Positions 55,501-64,000 of a stretch of DNA of 64,000 bases are shown here, piece after piece. The position numbers and the translations under genes are program-made. Source of the stretch: Nannobrachium achirus. Its lineage: Eukaryota; Chordata; Actinopteri; Myctophiformes; Myctophidae. The DNA is taken from the NCBI GenBank assembly GCA_963921795.1, contig OY997652.1, forward strand, positions 56,830,838 through 56,894,837, read 5' to 3'. Numbering within the stretch: position 1 is the first letter of the stretch; every line of letters begins with the position of its first letter. The notes beneath the pieces were generated by a model that saw only the letters and a list, made by a program, of their open reading frames with translations, did no database searches and was not told the DNA's origin.

Positions 55501-56220
55501 ATCTACAAATCATGGGGATGGGACTGGTTTTAGAATTAGATCTACAAATCATGTGGATGTGACAGGTGATGAATTTAGAGTTACAAATTATGGTATGGAA
55601 CTGCCGATGGAATTAGATCTACAATTCATGGGTATGGGACTGGTTTTAGCATTAGATCTACAAATCATGTGGATGTGACTGGTTTTAGAATTAGATCTAC
55701 AAATCATGTGGATGAGACAGGTGATGGATTAAGAGCTACAAATTATGGTATGGAACTGCCGATGGAATTAGATCTAAAAATCATGTGGATGTGACTGGTT
55801 TTAGAATTAGATCTAAAAATCATGGTACTGGTTTTAGAATTAGATCTACAAATCATGTGGATGTGACAGATGATGGATTTAGAGCTACAAATTATGGTAT
55901 GGAACTGCCGATGGAATTAGATCTACAAATCATGGGTATGGGACTGGTTTTAGAATTAGATCTACAAATCATGTGGGTGTGACTGGTTTTAGAATTAGAT
56001 CTACAAATCATGTGGATGAGACAGGTGATGGATTTAGAGCTACAAATTATGGTATGGAACTGCCGATGGAATTAGATCTACAAATCATGGGGATGTGACT
56101 GGCTTTAGAATAAGATCTACAAATCATGTGGATGTGACAGGTGATGGATTTAGAGCTACAAAATTATGGTATGGAACTGCCGATGGAATTAGATCTACAA
56201 ATCATGTGGATGTGACTGTG
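55500..56220. repeat. ~130 bp minisatellite (GATCTACAAATCATG units)
   Basis: Five to six higher-order units combine 'ttagatctacaaatcatgtg', 'gatgtgactggttttagaat' and 'tatggtatggaactgccgat'. The open frames inside are repeat products. Confidence 0.9.

Positions 56221-56287
<67 letters not shown>
56221..56287. repeat. (GT)n microsatellite
   Basis: About 65 bp of alternating TG directly after the minisatellite. Confidence 0.98.
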
Positions 56288-56289
<2 letters not shown>

Positions 56290-56290
<1 letters not shown>

Positions 56291-57050
56291 GCGGCTTTTC
56301 CGTGCCAGCTAAGCGAAGCGACGCATGTGTGCCAAATGGCTTTTTGTTTACATATGCGTGCGTGCATGCATGCGTTAGTTGTGCTCCAGTGGCACTACAG
56401 GGCACACGATTGCGCTGGACGCATCGCGTCTTTGGTACGCGTCACGCGTCCTGTAATGATGCCATGCGCGTCTTTGGTACGCGTCACTCGATGCCATGCA
56501 GCCAACGAGGTACACGTCTCGTATCATGTAAAAAAATAAATAATAAAAAAAAAAAATCTGTAAATGTACTGTGATTCTTATATCATTTTTTTCATTGTAT
56601 TTGTTTTAAGCAGTAACTCATTCCAGTTCAAATACAGACCAAACCATTCAATTCTATGCCATTGCCATCCACTATTGTTGCCTGTTCCGTTGCATTTAAC
56701 AATGCAGATCTAATAGTTTAAATATATTTTACTCTGTTGTGAGTAAAAATGAATCTGATTATTATAGAAGAGGGCTTTGCACATAAAGAGTGCTGCTGCA
56801 TTATATCCTATATTAATTATATGAAGAAGTAATCCATTATTTGGGGTGACGACAACCAGAATGCAGAATAGACTATCATTAGTTGGCTGAGAATAATGCC
56901 ATAATGGTTTAAATGATCTAATGTAACTTTGAGAAGCGCAGAGCTGGTCAGAGTCCAATCAGACCAGCTGCGGGAGCGCTAATTGGGTTGACTCGTTGAC
57001 CTAGGCCTACTTAATTGCGCTATTCGGTGTATAATTGAAAAATGGAAATG
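56290..57050. other. Non-coding stretch
   Basis: The beginning (56300-56520) is CG-rich with a near-duplicate 'gcgtctttggtacgcgtcac' at about 56425 and 56467. The rest is AT-rich and unrecognised. Confidence 0.5.
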
Positions 57051-57128
57051 CAATGACAGTAGGCCTATTAATTCATTTATCAAAATATCAAAATTCATTC
57101 AATTTGTCCACACATCCAGTGTGGAAGG

Positions 57129-57129
57129 A

Positions 57130-57198
<69 letters not shown>

Positions 57199-57200
57199 GT
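57129..57200. repeat. (CAGA)n tetranucleotide tract
   Basis: About 17 perfect units. The 75 bp before it ('gtaggcctattaatt' to 'cagtgtggaaggaa') recur before the (CAGA)n tract at 58500, so the two are copies. Confidence 0.97.
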
Positions 57201-57661
57201 GATTTATCCAGATGCTTTGCCATTAGGCTACTCACACGGAGTAATGTAATGAATATGCTGACAGACAGACAGAATAAAAAGAGTCCACGAATAGGCCCGC
57301 ACACTGCTCATAATGCAAAAAAAAAAAAAAAAAAAAAAATCCTCCTCGGCTGCGCGATCCCGCCAGCAGCGTCAGTTCTGCAAATGCTAAGGTATGGTAA
57401 CATGGCTGTTGTTTTGCAACAAGCATGATGAATTCATTTTAAGAAGTACATTTTATTATTTTCTCCTGTAATTAAGGTACGGTAGCTACCATACCCATGT
57501 GCGCCTCTGTAGTCTACTCCACTCGCTGCCTCACTCGCATCCATTGGTGCGTTATGCGTTTTTTCCGACTTTATATCGCCCATCCCCATGTCCAGATTTT
57601 TTTTTTCGGTGATATGCACGGCAGCACGTCATTACTTTCTTTCTGACAGTGGATTTCTCTC

Positions 57662-57663
57662 TC

Positions 57664-57698
<35 letters not shown>

Positions 57699-57701
57699 GG
57701 C

Positions 57702-57742
<41 letters not shown>
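57662..57742. repeat. (CTGT)n tetranucleotide tract
   Basis: About 20 units with one GGCT interruption; complement of the neighbouring CAGA tracts. Confidence 0.97.
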
Positions 57743-58427
57743 GCCTGTCTGTATATATAAAGATATTGGCGAAGCATACGTTGTGCCATTGACCGTTAAA
57801 ATGTTTAATTGGCCGGTAATTATAAAGTCCACCGGACACTGTGACCGGCTGGGAAAATGTCTCCCTTATATCATTTGGCTCCCTTTAGGCTATTTTATCA
57901 GATTTAATCCTATTATTCTTATTATTATTTGGTTAAAGTAGTAGGCTACAACCATTAAAACAACATCATCATTTTTGTATCATGATCTGTCAGCATGGTT
58001 TAAATCCCGAAGGGTGAGCGTGCTGCGGGCTGCTTCTTCTGTGCTGTGCGCTGTTAAAATCAGCCTATTCCTTCGTCGTACGATGGTGACGCGCGTTGAA
58101 AATATCAGAGCTACAAGCTCACAACTCGTCGCAATTCGCCACGCTATGAGCTTGTATATCTGCTATAGATACGCAACACGAAGCACTCATCAAGCTTCAT
58201 AGCTGCGCTGGAGACCCTGGAGTCGGGGTTTACTGTTACAGAACCGTACGGATTCCGTGGCTATAATCGTGGATAATCTATGGATTCCGTGACACCATAC
58301 GTAGATTAATTCGTAGGCTATTGTGTGGCGGCGGTGGCGCACAGGCAGTTCACTTGCACCCACTTTATTCACTTATTTTTTGGTGAATAAATACAGTAAA
58401 CAAACATTCCTATTCCTATCCTATCCT

Positions 58428-58541
58428 AGACAGTAGGCCTATTAATTTCATCAAAATATCAAAATTCATTCAATTTGTCCACACATCCAGTGTGGAAGGA
58501 AGACAGACAGACAGACAGACAGACGGACAGACGGACAGACT
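58428..58541. repeat. Duplicate of the 57050-57200 flank plus short (CAGA)n
   Basis: 'agtaggcctattaattt' to 'tgtggaaggaagacagacag' repeats the earlier copy with small gaps. Confidence 0.85.
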
Positions 58542-58669
58542 GATTGATTTCATTTTCCCATTGCACATGCATATAGAGAACGTCAAGTCAGTCAGTTCAG
58601 CACCACAGCCCCTCATCACACAGATAGACAGCTGTTAAAAGTGGTTGCACTTATATGAAACAGAAATAG

Positions 58670-58800
58670 GCCTCTAATATTTGACAATTTGGCCAATGTT
58701 TAATTTGTCACGGTTACTGTTGAGTGAGAAAATGGTGTCGTGTTAATCATCTGGGGACAAAATAATTTGGGTACCAACCCACAGGTTGAGAAACACTTGT
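58670..58800. mobile_element. Fragment of a CAGTGGTTCTC hAT MITE
   Basis: 'taatatttgacaatttggcc' and 'actgttgagtgagaaaa' followed by 'acaggttgagaaacacttg' match the interior and right end of the MITEs at 44399 and 49464, with an internal deletion. Confidence 0.65.
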
Positions 58801-59094
58801 ATAGCTCTCAGTTACCAATGAATCAATTAGCGCGGTCATTATTTGCTTTCAAGGAAAAACAAACAATAGATGTGTGAATTAGCCAGTCATTAGCTCCTGC
58901 AGCTGTGACGAATATGGTGGACTGATCACCAATCAAGTGATCAAAGCAAAGGCAATTCATGGTGGTAATCGAGGGTTGTGAGTCTCACAGCTGAAACAGG
59001 GAACTGCATGACATAACAGTGAGAGAATTAGAAGGTTGCAAATAGGAAAAAGTAGACTATGCCTAGTTTCATGACACAGAGAGAGAGAGAGCGT

Positions 59095-59132
59095 CGGTGC
59101 AGTCATTCAGTCAGTCAGTCAGTCAGTCAGTC

Positions 59133-59201
<69 letters not shown>

Positions 59202-59202
59202 G
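59095..59202. repeat. (GTCA)n then (GACA)n tract
   Basis: Nine TCAG-type units switch to about 20 CAGA units. Confidence 0.97.
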
Positions 59203-60254
59203 TTGCACCGGGCACCGCCACCTAAATCTTCTCCCCCACAATCTCTTTATTCCGTAACGGAATTCATCAATGACGAGGGCTTTCCAACTGTTCCCTGCAA
59301 ATAAGCCATGTGTATAGGCTATTATATTGTATGTATCCTATACGCTATGCCTAATATAATATAGCCATGGGCCGATTTGTGGGTCTTACTTATTATTGTT
59401 ATTTAATTATTATTGTTATTTAAAACTGATGTCATCATTGAAATAAATATGCCTTTTACAGAACACTCAATGCCTGGGCTTTAATTTATCGCAAGAAAGT
59501 TCTAATTTGGTTTGAAAAGTATAGGCTATGAATGAAGAATGAATGAGCTTTATTACCGGTATCATTGTTGCATAAAACAAGTTCAAGAACAACGAAAGTG
59601 GAGCAAACCTTTATTGTTAAGACAAAACAATAAGTTAAAGTTATAAAAAAAAGTATAGATATAGCCTACGAAGTAAAAAAAAAAAAAAAAAAGTCCCGTC
59701 TCACAGCTAATAGTGCATGAGCGCAGCTATATAAAAAGCTGTTTTTTAAGCCTGTGGATCTTTTAAAAAGGCAGCAGTATGATGCTGCGGGTCTTTGGCA
59801 GTGGTGGAAAAGGTAGCCTATACTCAACTGTTTTACTTTTTAATGTAAAAGTATCAATTATGCAATGCAATGTAGAACGGCGAGCTCCATTTGTGTTGAA
59901 CACCACGGAGCGACCGTCTGTCTAGTCGCCCAACCGTCCAACGAGGGGTCGCGGCGATCCAAAGGCCAGCCATTCTGGAGCTCTATGGTCGTTTATAGTT
60001 TCAGCCAAAGTAGCCGATCTACAAGCAGCGCGCGCCGGGCAACAGAGTGCGAGCGAGGAGGTGGACCAGAACTATAGACAGTTCCTGCACTGCTAATTAT
60101 TTCAAATAATAAACAAACAATTAGGTGTGGAAGGGCTTCAGTCAATGAATCAAAGAGAGTCCGAACATCGGTTTACTCCCCTGGGAGATCAATGATAGGC
60201 CAAGGCTGTTGATGGGCCAATTAAGTTGTGTGCTGCTGTTTAAATAAACGTCCA

Positions 60255-60258
<4 letters not shown>

Positions 60259-60330
<72 letters not shown>
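60259..60330. repeat. (CT)n microsatellite
   Basis: About 72 bp of CT. The frames over it are artefacts. Confidence 0.98.
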
Positions 60331-60336
<6 letters not shown>

Positions 60337-60429
60337 CTCTGCGCTCCGCGCATGCATGAAGCGTCTCCATTTGGACATGATTTGGAACAGAGCGAGAGAG
60401 AGATGGAGAGAGAAAGCGAGGGAGCAAAA

Positions 60430-61620
60430 AAATCCTGCCTACAGGATTACGTTTTGTTCTTCTGGTTTAAGTTCATCATGGCTCGGTCAATTATGAAGCG
60501 ATTAAAACAAATAAAACGTCACCTCTTCCTTGGAAAGCCCCACTTCCATGGACTGTATTGTGTCCCTGTTACATCTAAAGATGTATAACGTTGGCTGATC
60601 TACTAGTGCGCCATGCAGTGCGCTCCCAAAATGGACATTTCCCGACATTGATTTGCTATATAAAACCATATTTGATAGATATAACTATCATCTACAATTA
60701 CTTATTGTAGAGAACGTTATAGGCTATATAGGGTATTTAGCCTAGTGCGCAATGCCACCCTGGCAATGCCGATACGAAATTAATATGGCATTCATATTAC
60801 AGCCTACCAAAAGCTGTATGGTTTAAAGTAGGCCTAATTAATATACGTATAGGATATACTGCAGCACTCGTGTGTAAAGCCCTGTGTTGGTTCTACTGTT
60901 CGCTTCACAATCACTTTTGTAGAATGCAACACAAACTCGAAGCACTGCGCTGTCAGCGCCGACTGCCGCCGAGTCGCCGACTGCGCCCAATGATGAATGC
61001 GTTTCTTGTGGGGAGATTTACAGAAGCGGAATATACCAAGTTAATCAGGGGGAACTTGATAAATATAGGGGAGTAAACACGTATGAAAAATATCAAAAGA
61101 AAACATTTTTTTAATACAAAATTCAACAATTAAAGTTGCATGGACCCCCCTCCAGCCAAAATAAAAAAGTCATGGTCCCCCCTGACAATCAAATTATTAT
61201 TTGAGAACCCCCCCTCGCTATGGACTATACCCACCTTAAGTATTAGACGAACACTCCCTAAATGGTTCGAGTTTTAGTTTGCGCCTAACGACTGTACCGA
61301 CGCAGGCCGTGCGGCACAAATGCGGAGCCCTGAGCCTGTTTATTACAAAAGCACACACAACAAGACACATTAATAATCTTACATTATCAGCCATTCAGCC
61401 AGCCTGACTCTGACTGACGCTGTAACTTAGTGAGTGAGTAGGCTAAGTGAGAGAGAGTGTGATTCCTTCCAGTAGGTCTAAGTTCCACACAAAACAAAAT
61501 CGCCCCATTATAACTATAACTTAAACATAATGCACAAAGCATTTCCCATTCCCAAATATAGGCTATAACAGCGGGACTGCGGGGCGGGGCGGGCACACTT
61601 TTACTGCAGTCTGCATGGGG
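60430..61620. other. Unassigned stretch with a few short frames
   Basis: Short plus-strand frames at 60331-60588 and 60870-61076 have no recognisable domain, and their codon use is not informative. No RNA gene was seen. Confidence 0.4.
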
Positions 61621-61624
61621 GAAC

Positions 61625-61797
61625 CAGAGGCGTCAATTGGGTATGGCAAGCTATGGCAGCTGCCATACCTTGGCTACAGGGGGAAATAATAAAATGTTCT
61701 TTTCATCGTGCCTATTGCAGGTATGTAAGTGTAAGGTATGGCAACCACCAGTCATGTTGCCATACCTTAGCTTTTTCTGAACTGACGCCCCAGGCAG
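61625..61797. repeat. Short inverted-repeat element (GGCGTCA ends)
   Basis: 'agaggcgtcaattgggtatg' and 'ttctgaactgacgccccagg' face each other. Inside, 'tatggcagctgccatacc' and 'gttgccatacctta' are also inverted. It could be the end or a deletion derivative of the hAT transposon that begins just downstream. Confidence 0.5.
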
Positions 61798-61923
61798 CCA
61801 GTGACGTAGATATAGCGTAGGGATACCACTTCAAAGAATTGACAAGTTAACAATAACAATAAGCACACAGGCAGCAGCTATTATAATAGGCTACTCACAC
61901 AAGTTGACACAACAAGCAGAGAA

Positions 61924-62860
61924 TCATGCTAAGATTTGCCTCCTGGCGTTCCTTGCAGCAAATTCTGCAATAACGTCTTTATAATCCAGTGTAGATACAG
62001 CATCCTGTTCTATTGCGATGATGGCAAGTCCACAAAGTCTCTCCTGGGACATGGTTGTGCGTAAATAGTTTTTTATCAGTTTTAACTTGGAGAAACTGCG
62101 CTCCCCAGATGCAACTGTGACGGGGATTGTCAGTAAAATCCGAAGGGCAATTTCACTGTTAGGGAATGTCCCTTTCCTCTTTTTGAGATAACGCAGTGTT
62201 TCCAGCGCAGTCTTGGCTTCCTTGGGCACTGTTACGCACAATACGCGCAGCTGCATTGATGTCACTAGACTGGGTTCCATCTGTTAATGTTGCTGTCAGA
62301 GACAAGCTCAAAGCCTCACACTTTCTCTTCAGTTCAATGTCATCTATTTCACAAAGTTTGGACAGGTTAAAAATAAATCCAAACGTGCCCTCGAATTGTT
62401 TTATTTGTTTGATGTTTCGTGTGATTTTATCACTCATGTGAACCCAATCGTTGATGCCCTTATCAGTGAGCTGGGTTGTTATACTACTCTTATTCACGCT
62501 GAATATTTTGCAGCAAAAGCAAAATGCTTTGTCTAATTTCTTTGAATACGTGAGCCAATTTCTTTCAATTTGTTGCCCATTTGCAAGTTTTCTGATGAAC
62601 CAACTGTCGCTGAAGTGTCTATTGTTTTCTTTGTTTTTGGGATAACAAAATCCTGGTTCGAGTTTTTGGGGACCCCTTCTAATTATAGAATCTCTGACTT
62701 CAGTGTCCATAGTCACTGGCCAATCACCAACATCATCATATTTGGGCATGGGGACGGGGTCTGCGTCTGAGTCTGACTCCATAACCTCCTCAAGTTCAAC
62801 CCCTTGCCCGGCCTCGCGCTCCTCCTCCTCATCAAAGACAGGCTGCTCTTCACTGGTCAT
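61924..62860 (-). pseudogene. zf-MYM/TTF-type hAT transposase, internally deleted and frameshifted
   Basis: From the Met at 62860 the N-terminal part has an acidic stretch. A TTF-type zinc-finger region follows, with PGFCYPKNKENNRHFSDSWF and a CxCC pattern (FCFCCKIF). The frame then jumps directly to FGFIFNLSKLCEIDD, which normally lies some hundreds of residues later, so the central RNase H-like catalytic region is missing. Near 62280 the frame shifts; the second frame (62280-61924) carries the hAT dimerisation region with LLTIPVTVASGERSFSKLKLIK. Such transposases act in the nucleus on short inverted repeats; this one cannot be active. Spacing to the inverted repeat at 61625-61797 is 127 bp. 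Confidence 0.85.
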
Positions 62861-62939
62861 GATGACCGACTCCGGCGAGACCCGGCGGCGGCCTCGCCGG
62901 GCTCGCCCTCCTCCTCCTCATCTTCACTGCTTGTTGTCA

Positions 62940-62975
62940 CCTAGATAGATAGATAGATACCTAGATACCTTATAT
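62940..62975. repeat. (GATA)n-like short tract
   Basis: 'ctagatagatagatagata' followed by related ACCTAGATA units. Confidence 0.85.
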
Positions 62976-63066
62976 CCCAAGGGTGAAATGCAGTTGTGCA
63001 GTTGTAGCACAGCCGTATACAGTTATTTACAAAGTTACAGAGACGTAAAAAAAAGATAGATAAGAG

Positions 63067-63513
63067 CAGGGCCGTGGGAACTCATTTACAGCAGCAGGTG
63101 CTGGTCCCCAGGGAAAAATTTCGTTTTTTAATCGATTTTATAATGGGTTTAATTCGGGTTTTTAAAAAAATAGGCCAAATTGCAGAATCGTCATGCAATG
63201 TAGCATCAAATAGCCTAACATAACATAGGACTGGACAAATACCCCCAGATAAGCAGATGTAGGCTATGCCAAGGCGATGATCTGAAACATATATGGTAGG
63301 CTATATCATTTGTAAATATACATATAGCACTAAATCCTCCGCCCTGCCAAAATATATACATATACATTAATAAATAAACAACTACAACAACAGGCAACGT
63401 TTTTTTAATGTTTGATTTGTTCTTTTCTTTTTTAAATAAAAAATGAAAACTTCCCCACCAGACCACTAGGGGGTGCTGGAGCACCTGCAGCACCTATAGT
63501 TCCCACGGCTATC
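63067..63513. mobile_element. hAT-type MITE with perfect GATAAGAG duplication
   Basis: The left end is CAGGGCCGTGGGAACTCA and the right end is the complement of the same with a mutated last few bases (GTTCCCACGGCTATC). GATAAGAG lies at 63059-63066 and 63514-63521. Subterminal 'cagcaggtgctgg' and 'ggagcacctgcagcacc' are inverted too. Confidence 0.85.
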
Positions 63514-63819
63514 GATAAGAGGAAAAATACCTGCTGGGGGGTCGGTTCACTGGGCTGACCCGTTCTCTCGACATTGTAATTCGTTTAGCACCAAGCTGCC
63601 ATGCACTGCTGCTGCATCCACTTCAACTTGCAACTCAACACAGGTGCCAATGATGCGCTATAATTGCGCTTGATGATCTGTTGCGCATAAAAGTAATTAA
63701 AATTAGGCCTACTACTAGCCTATTCTGCTTTATGCAAATCTGACTGTCTAATGTGAAATCATGTAAGGACATTTGTATTTTTGGTCTGTAAATGGAAGGT
63801 GATTATGTTAATATCTACC

Positions 63820-63859
63820 CTCCCCCCCCCCCCCCCCCCAAAAAAAAAAAAAAAAAAAA
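63820..63859. repeat. Poly-C followed by poly-A run
   Basis: About 18 C then about 20 A; a likely site of assembly or slippage uncertainty. Confidence 0.9.
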
Positions 63860-64000
63860 GTGCTCAGAGCTGAAGTTAACAACTAAACAAAACAAACAAA
63901 TAACGAAATAAAGGTCTAAACACAACATAACTGAACAGAACTAAACAAATAATAAATAAAGCAATTTAACTGACAACTTAACCAGAAGGCAGCCATTCCG

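Noticed and set aside
57050..59300. CRISPR-like or regulatory array in the CAGA region
   Set aside because: Perfect tetranucleotide tracts without spacers are simple sequence repeats, and the genome is eukaryotic.

Overview
The window looks like a gene-poor, transposon-saturated stretch of a ray-finned fish genome. Supporting signs are an interrupted butyrophilin-like Ig V exon with splice sites, hAT/ZBED-type and zf-MYM-type transposases, a vertebrate-type Penelope-like element with a GIY-YIG domain, many hAT, piggyBac and Tc1-like MITEs, long (CA)n, (GA)n and (CAGA)n tracts, and no bacterial-style operons. Nearly every open reading frame is a transposon relic or a shadow of a simple repeat. 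The only candidate host coding exon is at 50551-50907.

Layout. 1-7750: composite satellite blocks, direct repeats, and a 1.9 kb inverted-repeat element (4118-6013) flanked by TATA. 7760-11191: a composite satellite/minisatellite block arranged in both orientations. 11179-28611: a nest. A 5'-truncated Penelope-like element (PLE, minus strand, 13 bp target duplication) is interrupted by a piggyBac-type MITE and by a 14,356 bp element (12538-26893). 28612-28960: the composite block resumes where the PLE split it. 29095-41276: a decayed ZBED-type hAT transposon gene (minus strand), split by an 8.1 kb element with AAGAACC-rich ends (32652-40772). That element holds a young non-autonomous LTR element with identical 583 bp LTRs (35149-38402). 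41960-43470: another composite block with a hammerhead-like motif. 44400-50420: assorted hAT and Tc1-like non-autonomous elements, including a 1.47 kb foldback. 50551-50907: the Ig V exon. 51120-56290: composite satellite, GCATTA minisatellite and a 130 bp tandem array. 56290-64000: CAGA tetranucleotide tracts, a decayed zf-MYM/hAT transposase (61924-62860) and a MITE.

The most interesting object is the 12538-26893 insertion. It is one giant inverted repeat, with arms of about 5.6 kb each (the right arm swollen to 8.3 kb by later insertions) around a 389 bp spacer. It starts AGTAGTAT, ends ATACTACT, and is flanked by a perfect 6 bp duplication (CTTAGG). Removing it rejoins the reading frame of the PLE it landed in. 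The 6 bp duplication, AG-starting termini and size are those of Polinton/Maverick elements, but no polymerase, integrase, ATPase or capsid gene is visible. I read it as a hollow, snap-back Polinton-like derivative carrying a tRNA-Glu-like sequence in each arm. That assignment is inference; the palindrome, the termini and the duplication are seen directly.

A second cross-cutting pattern is a short hairpin (AATAGCAGATCTACAAGCTC and its complement) that recurs in otherwise unrelated mobile elements across the window.
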